Made by a program: the position numbers and the translations under genes. A model generated the notes under the pieces. That model did not search any database and was not told where the DNA came from. It saw only the letters and a list, made by a program, of their open reading frames with translations. Shown here one piece after another: positions 1-11,600 of a stretch of 64,000 bases of DNA. This stretch comes from Phorcus lineatus (Eukaryota; Mollusca; Gastropoda; Trochida; Trochidae). The stretch spans positions 13,209,000 to 13,272,999 of the forward strand of contig OV121096.1 of NCBI GenBank assembly GCA_921293015.1, given 5' to 3'. The number at the start of each line of letters is the position of its first letter. Positions within the stretch are counted from its first letter, which is position 1.

Positions 1-1310
1 TCATATGTTTTTTTTCAAAATATTATTATCCACATTGAGAAATCATTCTTGTCCAATATTTGATAATTTTACAATAGATATTTACTTTAAGAGAGTATCT
101 ACCAAGTTCAGCACGGGCAAATGTATTTGGAGTATTCCTTGGAAGTCTTAGAACAAGTTTACAAAATTTATTATGCATATTTATTAAACTGGGTGCTGCC
201 CCCATACTTCACTGCCATATAGCAAAATTGGTAAGATCTTTACATCAAATATTTTAAATAACACATCTATGGTTAGATTGGTGAAATTCGGAATCGAGGA
301 TCTTAGTGTGCAATACACTTTCCATGCCTGCTCAGCCAAAGTTTTTTGTGTGACATACCATGAACCTGTGCTTGACAGATGAACTCCAAGATATTTATAT
401 GATGGGACAATCTCTAAGAGTTGATTATTGAGAAAGAATTTTTCACTCCTTTTCAGTCTACCGCCTGATCTGAACACAATTACCTTACTTTTGGCTACAT
501 TGATTCTAAGCTTCCATTTATCACAATATTGCACTAATTTATCTATTTTCTTTTGTAACCCTGCAACTGAAAAATCAAAGAGCACAATGTCATCAGCAAA
601 AAGAAGCATAAAGAGTTCGATCACTTCTAAATTGATACCTCTCTGATTATCTGATGCTAAACTTTCGACAATGTCATTCATAAAAAAGGAAAACAAGATA
701 GGGGATAACTGGCATCCCTGGCGAACGCCGTGAGAACAATGGAAAAAGTCTGTGTATCCAGCTTTCATTGACACGCATGATTTTACAGACTCATACATGT
801 TTTTGATCTAAAGGTTTTTCCTTTAACATTTCCCAACCAGAGTTTGTAAAAAAGACTATTCCTATCAACTGAATCAAACGCAGCTTTCAGGTCAATAAAC
901 GCACAGTATAACCTCCCTTTATAGAGAGACAGATACCTTGTGATGATAGTGTTAAGGATAAATATATTATCATGAGTTTGGAATCCATGCCTAAAGCCTG
1001 CCTGTTCTGGGATAAGAAAGTCTTCCCGTTCAGCCCAAAGAGTTAATCTGTTGCTTATTATTTTAGAAAATATTTTACCCGATACTCTAAGTAACGTTAT
1101 AGGTCTATAATTTGCCGGATCATTAACATTACCCTTCTTGAAGATAGGGATAATAACTCCGAAGGACCATTCTGGGGGATAAATACTTGTAGAGAGGATT
1201 CTATTAAACAATGATTTTAACGTTTCAATGCATATTGTTGGTGCGTTCTTAAAAAATTCAATAGAGACACCACTGAGGTGTCGATTAGCCAATAATTTTG
1301 TACACAACAT
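1..1310 (-). mobile_element. Non-LTR retrotransposon (LINE) fragment, reverse transcriptase
   Basis: Two overlapping minus-strand reading frames (1310-783 and 798-184) encode successive parts of a LINE reverse transcriptase. The upstream part has the motifs YRPITLL and IDLKAAFDSV. The downstream part has QGCQLSPILF, the polymerase box LLFADDIVLF, KYLGVHLS and LLYGSEVWG. The frame changes at about 783-798, so this copy is broken. The start of the RT domain and the endonuclease are missing, so it is 5' truncated at about 1310. The 3' part runs off the window edge. The same end motifs (FADD, LLYGSEVWG) occur in the plus-strand LINE at 60.6-63 kb, so the two are probably related. Clade not resolved. 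Confidence 0.9.
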
Positions 1311-1319
1311 TTCAGCTCA

Positions 1320-1600
1320 CATTAGTCAAGGAGTCTTGAGCAAAAGTTCAGCTTTCTAGACCTTTGGTCCTGAGAAGTAGATGAAACAAGGATCATACAG
1401 GGATCTGTTAAAATCTATCTTTATATCCTTCACAAGTCTAGGGATCTTTACACCTTAGTTAAGACTTTTCGAGATAATGGTGAAGTCGGAGAAGTGAAAA
1501 GTATGGACTAATGGACAGACCGACTGACGAAAGCCGGACGCCAGATCATATCTAAAGCCCATCGGACATTTCAGGCCTGATGAGCTTAACATTACCATGT
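1320..1600 (-). repeat. Dispersed molluscan-type interspersed repeat, copy 1
   Basis: This is noncoding sequence with the landmarks GTCAAGGAGT, GTGAAAAGT, a GGACAGACCGACTGACG-like block and a final block ending TGATGAGCTTA. The same ordered landmarks recur at 37060-37205 and, in the opposite orientation, at 52877-53090 within SPT2 intron 5. It is therefore a repeat family with at least three copies here. No coding capacity seen. Confidence 0.7.
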
Positions 1601-2146
1601 CCCGAGGAATGACAAACTGTCTAAATGGCAAAGGTAAAATAAAATACAAATACAGCAATACCTTGTTCTTGGCTGTAATGCATCACGATTTTACTCACTG
1701 GTCGTTTGAGTAATAAAGACTTACCCTTGAAATAATTAAAGATGTATCGTCGTATTCCTTTCAACATAGTTTTTAAATATTGTCAAGCCAATTTTATAAT
1801 TCGATAGGAAAATCATTCAACAATATCAAATTGTCAAAAGTCGAATTAAATAATCGACAAAGTACTTAATTTTATTTTAAAGTAAATGATTACGTCAGAT
1901 GTAATCGCTTTCGACGCTAGTGTCTATTATACTCAGACAAAAATCACGTCTAGACGTAATCGGAGCTGACATCTGATCTTGACTGCATTTCTACAAGGAG
2001 GATTTTGCAAATTTTCCGTATATTTATGGCTTTGATTGTCAATTTCACAATGGCTATGCCAACGCACATGCAAATGCAATTTAACCGTGTTTACAGTTGG
2101 GCGCGTCTCACGTCTCAATGGCTTTAAATGTGGTGTTAGTTCATCA

Positions 2147-2229
2147 TGTCCCTTGAGCGTGTTAGTTCAACATGTCCTTTGAGCGTGTTAGTTCAACATG
2201 TCCTTTGAGCGTGTTAGTTCAACATGTCC
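2147..2229. repeat. 26-bp tandem repeat, about three copies
   Basis: A 26-bp unit beginning CATGTCCTTTGAGCG repeats about three times head to tail with almost no variation. It lies in noncoding DNA downstream of the last exon I could place for the secreted Thr-Pro gene. No function can be read from it. Confidence 0.85.
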
Positions 2230-2543
2230 GATAAATTTTATGCCAATTTCTTTTTCGGGTATGCCATTTCGGTTTTGTCGATAATTCAATGAATTATGTT
2301 CATGTTATGAATTGAGTTTGTATAAATTGTTTGAAGAAATACTGAAAATACGTTAGAATTAAAAAAACAACTCTTTAAAAAATCAATCTCTGAATATGTA
2401 TCTTTAATTCTATATATACTTTGAAAATTTGATTTGATAGGTGGGTTTTTTTCGTATCGTTCAAATTTAGAAACTTAGAACACTCTACTTTGTTCAGTGA
2501 ATTCGGAAAACAAGACACTTATTCGAACGAAGTCAGTACTAAC

Positions 2544-5264
2544 CTTTGCCTTTTCTTTGTTTGGCCTTTGATGCCCTAGGTGCTGGAAAAGACATTTGAA
2601 ATAAGTCATTCAACCATGACGATGTTTCTATAAAGCAATACAATATACTGCTTAGTTGGTGAAAAAACATAATTAAGTTAAGAGTTTGGTAATACAAGAC
2701 AAGAGTAAAACAATGACACTTCCCCGGTTTAATCTATGAGTCTTCTGATTAAGTTCATGGCCCCCTTTCACAAAGCCCTAAGGTGATCGTAAGTCCTTAA
2801 GGTAACCTTAGTGCAATGTTAAATGATAGGAGTTAAGGTTAACCTTAGTTAAGGTTGCTTTGTGAAAGGATGCCCAGGTAACTTCTTTTATTTCATCCAG
2901 CAAAAGGAACCATGATTACATTTGATTGATAACAAAATGCATGCTTAGACAATCTACTTTGTTCATTAATTCGGAAACAAGACACTTATGTAAACAAAAC
3001 CAGTACTAATCATTGTCTGCTCCTTGTTTGGTCTTGGTTACTGGAGAGACACATTTAAAATAAGTTAAATAAAATCAACTATGAGTGAGTTGCTATAAAA
3101 CAATACAATATACTGCTTAGTTGGTGAACGTATAACGCTAAATAACTTAATACCTTATTGTATGTCCTCGTGTATACATTATTCTTTCTATTTCAGACTG
3201 TTTGTTTAACGCCCCAATTGTCACAAACGGAGGGTCCAATTATTTTGATTCTAGGCGACTATTTATCCATGCTTATGAGAGTCGATAATTTACTTACCTT
3301 TGGCTTGTCGTCCTTGTGCGCCTTATGTAAACATAAACATATCAAATTCGTTTCAAAATGTACTGTTTGAATACATTTTTAAATTCTTTGGTCTGGACTT
3401 TTAAATGTCAAAACAATATACCCATTTCAAGTCATGAGCAAAAGAAACGTCATCACATTTTCTTAAAGAGTAAAAAAAAAAAACTGTTGCCAGTTAAGAA
3501 GTCCTCACACTCTTATTTTTCTCTCTGTGCAATCACACTTGGGGTACTGAACTTGCATTGTTTTTAAAATGTTTAAGGCCAAGTGAATGGCATTTAAGTT
3601 ACGAATTATGAAATGTAGAAATTTGATTGCTGATAGATATTATCGACATATATAGCCATCGTATACATTAATTTATTAACACATTATTGTAGGAAAACAT
3701 AAAATCGGACCAAAAATAGTTTGTCAGTCTATTTCCCCTAGTTTAGGAAATTCAAACACGACAATTTCTTAAAAAGTGTGTTTTCAGAAACGTGAACAGA
3801 TATTGTTTTGATATTTTTTACTGAGTTAATTTGGCTTCTGAAGACATTGTGTTTCAGTCGTATGTGTAACTCGTTGATTGAAATATCTCGTATTTACTAT
3901 TGTGACGTAACGTTTGCTAGTGGGTTTATTTAGCTTCCGTAGGTGTCTGAAAATGTTTTTTCGTACTATTATACTTTTATACTTTCATACTTAAATACTT
4001 TTTTCTCTCCTATGATTTTAACTAGAATTCTGTTTACATTTGAAGAAAATAAACGCCAACGTCAACACGACGAAAAAAAATGAAATTTTAAAAGTCTAAA
4101 TATAGTTCAGGAAGTTGAAAGTTTGCACGTTAAGTTAAACTATTATATTTCATATGATATACCTTTACATCAAACATGGTTTAAATTTACTCTGTTGTTT
4201 AAATTTGAAATTTAATTATTTTTTTTGTAAAAAGCCAATTTAAAAAACCCACCCTAACATCCCTTATTGCTCCAATCAAAATGGAACAGAACCTACAACC
4301 CGCTAACCCGTAAGAAACTAAAGTGTCATAGAATACCCATAAAAAAAATAAAACAATGTTTTGTTGTAATTTTGGAACACCACTGAAGTTTAAAAGTTAC
4401 ATTATGCATTGGTAATCTTTTTTCGTATGTGTATAATGACAGGTTTTGTAACATGCTCTGATAAAGAGACGGTTACGGAAGAGTGTACAATTTATAACGT
4501 AAAATTTAACGTTCTCATAAAAGCTTTAGTATTTAAATGGGCTGTATATAGTAGTCTACCCAATTCCATAATATGGACATTATCAAAATAAATAAAATTG
4601 ACTATTTCGTTAATCGATGTTTTTATTTCTTTGAGCCTTCAAAGTGCATTCCTCATCGAACTTTCCTAAACTCCCACAACTTTATGGAAACACAATACCT
4701 GCAGATTCCGTGGGTGTTGGTGTCGGTGTTGGTGTCGGCCCAGCCTGTGCACGAGCTGTTGCTGGAGGTGATGATGTAGGAGTCGGTGTCAGAGTTGGTG
4801 TGGGTGTAGGTGTCGGAGTCGGTGTTGGGGTGGGTGTTGGTGTCGGTGTAGGTGTCGCCCCAGCCTGTGCACGAGCTATTGCTGGAGGTGATGATGTAGG
4901 AGTCGGTGTCGGCGTTGGTGTGGGTGTAGGTGTCGGAGTCGGTGTTGGGGTGGGTGTTGGTGTCGGTGTAGGTGTCGCCCCAGCCTGTGCACGAGCTATT
5001 GCTGGAGATGATGATGTAGGAGTCGGTGTCGGCGTTGGTGTTGGTGTTGGTGTCAGAGTCGGTGTTGGGGTTGGGGTAGGTGTCGATGTTGGTTTGGGGG
5101 TGGGTGATGGTGTTGATGTTGGCGTAGGTGTTGGCGTTGGTGTTGGTGTAGGTGTTGGTGTCGGGGTTGGCGTAGGTGTGGGCGTGGGTGTTGGTGTTGG
5201 TGTGGACGTTGGTGTAGACGTAGGTGTTGGTGTCGGTGTTGGCGTCGGTGTCGGCGTTGATGTT

Positions 5265-5299
<35 letters not shown>

Positions 5300-5306
5300 T
5301 GGTGTT

Positions 5307-5341
<35 letters not shown>

Positions 5342-5600
5342 GGGTGTAGGTTGAGGTGTAGGTGTAGGTGTAGGTGTTGGTGTAGGTGTAGGTGTAGGTG
5401 TAGGTGTTGGTGTAGGTGTAGGTGTAGGTGTCGGCGTCGGCGTGGGCGTGGGCGTGGGCGTGGGCGTGGGCGTGGGCGTTGGCGTTGGCGTTGGCGTTGG
5501 CGTAGGTGTAGGTGTAGGTGTCGGTGTCGGTGTCGGTGTAGGTGTTGGTGTTGGTGTCGGTGTAGGTGTTGGTGTTGGTGTAGGTGTTGGTGTTGGTGTT

Positions 5601-5635
<35 letters not shown>

Positions 5636-8600
5636 AGGTGTTGGTGTTGGTGTTGGTGTCGGTGTCGGTGTCGGTGTCGGTGTAGGTGTAGGTGTTGGTG
5701 TTGGTGTCGGTGTCGATGTAGGTGTAGGTGTAGGTGTAGGTGTAGGTGTTGGTGTTGATGTAGGTGTAGGTGTAGGTGTAGGTGTAGGTGTAGGGGTAGG
5801 GGTAGGGGTAGGTGTTGGCGTCGGCGTCGGCGTAGGCGTTGGTGTTGGTGTAGGTGTTGGTGTTGGTGTTGGTGTTGGTGTCATTGTCGGTGTCGGTGTC
5901 GGTGTAGGTGTAGGTGTAGGTGTTGGTGTTGGTGTTGGTGTTGGTGTTGGTGTAGGTGTAGGTGTAGGTGTAGGTGTAGGTGTTGGTGTAGGTGTTGGTG
6001 TTGGTGTTGGTGTCGGTGTCGGTGTCGGTGTCGGTGTAGGTGTAGGTGTAGGTGTAGGTGTTGGCGTCGGCGTCGGCGTAGGCGTTGGTGTTGGTGTAGG
6101 TGTTGGCGTCGGCGTCGGCGTAGGCGTTGGTGTTGGTGTAGGTGTTGGTGTTGGTGTTGGTGTTGGTGTCATTGTCGGTGTCGGTGTCGGTGTAGGTGTA
6201 GGTGTAGGTGTTGGTGTTGGTGTTGGTGTTGGTGTAGGTGTAGGTGTAGGTGTTGGTGTAGGTGTTGGTGTTGGTGTCGGTATCGGTGTCGGTGTAGGTG
6301 TAGGTGTAGGTGTAGGTGTTGGCGTCGGCGTCGGCGTAGGCGTTGGGGTTGGTGTAGGTGTTGGTGTTGGTGTTGGTGTTGGTGTCATTGTCGGTGTCGG
6401 TGTCGGTGTAGGTGTAGGTGTTGGTGTTGGTGTTGGTGTTGGTGTTGGTGTAGGTGTAGGTGTAGGTGTAGGTGTTGGTGTTGGTGTTGGTGTTGGTGTC
6501 GGTGTCGGTGTCGGTGTCGGTGTAGGTGTAGGTGTAGGGGTAGGTGTAGGGGTAGGTGTCGGTGTAGGTGTCGGCGTAGGCGTAGGCGTACGCGTACGCG
6601 TACGCGTTGGCGTTGGCGTTGGCGTTGGCGTGGGTGTTGGTGTCGGGGTAGGTGTAGGTGTAGGTGTAGACGTTGGTGTTAGTGTAGGTGTCGGTGTTGG
6701 TGTAGGTGTAAGTGTGGGTGTAGGTGTAGGTGTAGGTGTAAGTGTGGGTGTAGGTGTAGGTGTGGGTGTAGGTGTTGGTGTGGGCGTTGGTGTAGACGTT
6801 GGTGTTGGTGTCGGTGTAGGCGTAGGCGTAGGTGTAAATGTGGGTGTTGGTGTCGGGGTAGGTGTAGGTGTAGGTGTAGACGTTGGTGTCGGTGTCGGTG
6901 TCGGTGTGGGCGTTGGTGTGGGCGTTGGTGTGGGCGTTGGTGTCGGTGTTTGCGTAGGTGTCGGTGTCGGTGTAGGCGAAGGTGTTGGCGTAGGAGTTGA
7001 CGTTGGTGTAGCATCACCAAGGGAACGTACTGCCGGATTTGTTGTTGGTGTTGGTGTTGGTGTTGGTGTTGCTGTTGGTGTAGGTGTTGGTGTAGGTGTT
7101 GGTGTTGATGTAGGTGTTGGGTTAACATTTCCACGAGCTGCTATGAATGAAGATGTTGGAAAAGAAGGGAAATTATATCTATCTTAATGTTTTCCTTTGC
7201 TGATCAAATGACATAAATCACAAAATGGGATATAATTCATTCACTAAGACCTTAGCTTGAGAGATGTAATTTAATGTTTCTCATGTAAATGTTTTCGACA
7301 TTGGTAACAATGAGATTATCATTATCATGCCTATATCACTAATGTCCTCTCACTAGCGAATTGCACAAGTTAAGCCATTAGTTATCAACCGTTGTCTTAA
7401 CTATAAAGAGGATATTGAGTTTCAAACAAAAATAAGAAACGAAAAACGGTTTTGGAGAATCGTTTAAACGCAGCAAAAACAATGTAACTATATATTCATT
7501 TCCATAACAATGTTGTTGTGTAATTCTTTTCACCTATAGCTTTTTAAACATTTTAAGAAGAAGGTTTAAGAAGAATTATATGATGGAGAAAATATGTTCA
7601 GAACCTTTAAAAAATGAATAGGCTCAAAAGTATACGGCACTTTTGGGTATGAAGGTCTTATGTTATTTCACATTTTGTTATTCGTTTGTGTATCGAAAAA
7701 AGGCTATCATTATGTCGCAACAGAGGGGCGAAATGAAAACGTCACCGTGAGTAAAATTTAAACCGTTAAGTCGCAATCTGCAATTGCCTGACATATGACA
7801 TTTTCCTCAGAGCACCTTATGTTGCCCTTTTTGATCAGTTCCTTCAAAGATATTCCGCCAAAAGAGCCCGCGATTCGTGTATCTCAGACCTACGAGTCGC
7901 AACATCTGGGACAACCATTTGCGTCATCGTCTTGTCATAACCATCTAGACTTCATAACACATCAACGTTCTGACAAAATATTCAAACCAACTTGTAGGAT
8001 TCGTTTGCGAAAAGTAGGTTTTCCACTAAGGAGAGTTAGCACCCCTGTTTTGAGAAACGGCAAATTACGCAATTGCTTTCTGTGGTGTTAGAAGTCAAGA
8101 ACCTGAACCTAAGAAACTTTGGAAAAGTCTAGTTCGGTGATGAATCATAATTTCTTCTCCAATGGCGAGATTGAAAATAATGTGTCATACCGTTTATCGT
8201 TGGAAAAATGAACATTTAGCTCAAATTTCATTTACTTATTCAATAGATTTGGTTAAGACAGTGTCGTTTAACAATAATTCAGGTGACTTTGACTAAAAAT
8301 AGGCACATCAACAACCTCATCATCTGTTGCCTCTGATTATTGACCGGCAGAGGGCGTTGTGCCGGCATCATACACATAGAGCATGCGTCATAATGAACTT
8401 CTCTGAGATCTTAACGTTAAAATCTTGCAATGGACTTTATAAACATCAGAATATGGACTTTTTAAACATCAGAATGAACCTCTTTAGAACACGTATGGAA
8501 ATATATCGTTTGACATTCACGTTAACGTCACATCACGTCATAGGCACATTACAATTAATTGGCCATTACATTAGATGAAGAGTAGGCAAGAAATTCCAAA

Positions 8601-11600
8601 GGAGATTTCATCGAATTATCAAACCCTCGCTAAATGGATGCTAAGAAAGGAAAGTATAGGTGGAGATGGTAGCCAGAGATAATACTGACTTCGACACGAG
8701 AATTTTTCTCCTTCTTACCCTTTAAACTATATATTGTTCTCAAGGTTAAGCAATACATTCTTTGAAAAGTGACTTTTGCGTTTCTGTAGTGAAGAGTGTG
8801 GTTTACCTTCGCCACCGGTCCTCGCAGCACCTCTCCCATCCGCTCTTGGACCACCACGTCTACCCAAGCCACGGCTTCCTACTCGTATCAAAGAGCTGAG
8901 TCCTGAAGATCCCGACTCGGATGAGCCATATGAAGATGAGCCATCTGAAGATGAGCCATCTGAAGAGGAGCTACTTTCCGACGATGAGGCTGAAACTGAA
9001 GCAATCGCACGAGGTGTAGCTGAAACAAGGCCAGGAGGTTCAATTCGAAAATTGCCAGGAACTTTAACTAAAACACATCAAGAGGCTTAACTAAAACGGT
9101 ATTTAATCAATATTTACTAACTGTAACTAGAACTGTATCAAGAGGTTCAACTAAAACTTTATAAAGGGGTTTAACTTAATACATCAGGAGATTCAATTGA
9201 AGAAATAGCAAGAAGTTCTACTGGATCAATACCAAGGGGCTTCATAGTTACAGTTCTAAAGAGAACAATACCAGGAGGTTTGTCCGAAACAATATTAAGA
9301 TACTCAACAGAAATAATACCAAACGTTTATCTGAAACAATATCTAATGGTTTATGGAGTTTAACTACATCAATATAACGAGATTTAACTGAATCAGTTTC
9401 AGGAAGTTACATTGAAGCAGTAACAGGGGCTTAAGCTGAAGCAATATGAGGAGGTTACATTGAAGCCAAATCAGGAGGTTACATTGAAGCAGATCAGGAG
9501 GTTGAACTGAAGCCAAATCAGGTGGTTGAACTGAAGCCAAATCAGGAGGTTACATTGAAGCAGATCAGGAAGTTGAACTGAAGCCAAATCAGGAGGTTGA
9601 ACTGAAGCATATCAGGAGGTTGAACTGAAGCCAAATCAGGGGGTTAAACTGAAGCCAAATCAGGAGGTGACATTGAAGCAGATCAGGAGGTTGAACTGAA
9701 GCCAAATCAGGAGGTTACATTGAAGCAGATCAGGAGGTTGAACTGAAGCCAAATCAGGAGGTTGAAATGAAGCATATCAGGAGGTTGAACTGAAGCATAT
9801 CAGGAGGTTGAAATGAAGCATATCAGGAGGTTGAACTGAAGCCAAATCAGGAGGTTACATTGAAGCCAAATGTGGAGGTTGAACTTAAGCCAAATCAGGA
9901 GGTTACATTGAAGCCAAATCAGGAGGTTGAACTGAAGCCAAATCAGGAGGTTACATTGAAGCAGATCAGGAGGTTGAACTGAAGCCAAATCAGGAGGTTA
10001 CATTGAAGCAGATCAGGAGGTTGAAATGAAGCCAAATCAGGAGGTTGAAATGAAGCATATCAGGAGGTTGAAATGAAGCAGATCAGGAGGTTGAAATGAA
10101 GCCAAATCAGGAGGCTGAACTGAAGCCAAATCAGGAGGTTACATTGAAGCCAAATCAGGAGGTTGAACTGAAGCCAAATCAGGAGGTTACATTGAAGCAG
10201 ATCAGGAGGTTGAACTGAAGCCAAATCAGGAGGTTACATTGAAGCAGATCAGGAGGTTGAACTGAAGCCAAATCAGGAGGTTGAAATGAAGCATATCAGG
10301 AGGTTGAACTGAAGCATATCAGGAGGTTGAAATGAAGCATATCAGGAGGTTGAACTGAAGCCAAATCAGGAGGTTACATTGAAGCCAAATGTGGAGGTTG
10401 AACTTAAGCCAAATCAGGAGGTTACATTGAAGCCAAATCAGGAGGTTGAACTGAAGCCAAATCAGGAGGTTACATTGAAGCAGATCAGGAGGTTGAACTG
10501 AAGCCAAATCAGGAGGTTACATTGAAGCAGATCAGGAGGTTGAAATGAAGCCAAATCAGGAGGTTGAAATGAAGCATATCAGGAGGTTGAAATGAAGCAG
10601 ATCAGGAGGTTGAAATGAAGCCAAATCAGGAGGCTGAACTGAAGCCAAATCAGGAGGTTACATTGAAGCCAAATCAGGAGGTTGAACTGAAGCCAAATCA
10701 GGAGGTTACATTGAAGCAGATCAGGAGGTTGAACTGAAGCCAAATCAGGAGGTTACATCGAAGCAGATCAGGAGGTTGAACTGAAGCATATCAGGAGGTT
10801 GAACTGAAGCGATATCGGGAGGTTTGATTGATTCAATATTTGAAAGTTAAATTTAAACAAATATCAGGAGGTTAACTTTTGCAAAATCATCAACTGAAGC
10901 AGTTGTAATATGAAATTAATTGATACGAAACTGAAGTTTGACTTGCTACGAGCTTGAAGCGGTGGTAGAAAGTTGCGATAGTTTACTGAACTAAATAACG
11001 GTAAAATAGGGAACATGAAATACTGCAAGATACTGAAAGAACTCAAGAACGATAGAATAGGGAAAGTGAAATACTGCAAGAACGATAGAACGTTAGAGTA
11101 GTGTAACTGAAACTGCGGTAACTAAAGAATAAGTTGATAACCTGAAACAGAAGTATACGTTTTAAGTTTACATTGAAGCATTAATAGCAAGGAGGAATAT
11201 AAGATATTAAAAGATCGGTCAACAAAAGTTTTATAATGAAGTTTGATTTAAATTCGATTAAACATTTATCCATAGAAGTTTTAAAATCACTCTTCAAGTG
11301 ATGTACATCTTTTGTTTAAATCAAGATGATCTTACATATATAACCGTCCGCCATTAACAATATCTACGGTAATATACCTAAAATCTGTTTCATATTAAAA
11401 TGTACAATCTCAAAACGTGATAAACAAAGACCAAATCTTATATAATTTTCATGCCATGTGAAACAAAAAAACATGAGAACTATACTTACCATTTGGGACT
11501 TCAAGAAGTACAAGCGTACCTTCATTAAAAATAAAGTCACTTTTAAAAGCATATTCATTAGTGAATCAGCTTTATAAACAAAGTCGCTTTGAAACATATA

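Noticed and set aside
1725-1759. Possible extra minus-strand exon (IRRYIFNYFK, phase 1-1, donor GTAAGT) of the secreted gene
   Set aside because: The acceptor (AACTATGTTGAAAG) is poor and the peptide does not resemble the rest of the protein; a phase match alone is weak evidence.
5442-7187. 581-codon plus-strand Gly-Val repeat frame
   Set aside because: It is the complement of the Thr-Pro exon. It lacks a credible start and splice sites, while the minus strand has matching acceptor, donor and phase.
8776-9090. 104-codon plus-strand acidic frame
   Set aside because: Its complement is a minus-strand exon with strong acceptor and donor. The acidic composition is the antisense of Ser codons.
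9800-10507. Two identical 62-codon minus-strand frames
   Set aside because: They are produced by the 24-bp minisatellite and its 519-bp duplication; mixed 23/24-base units break any longer frame.
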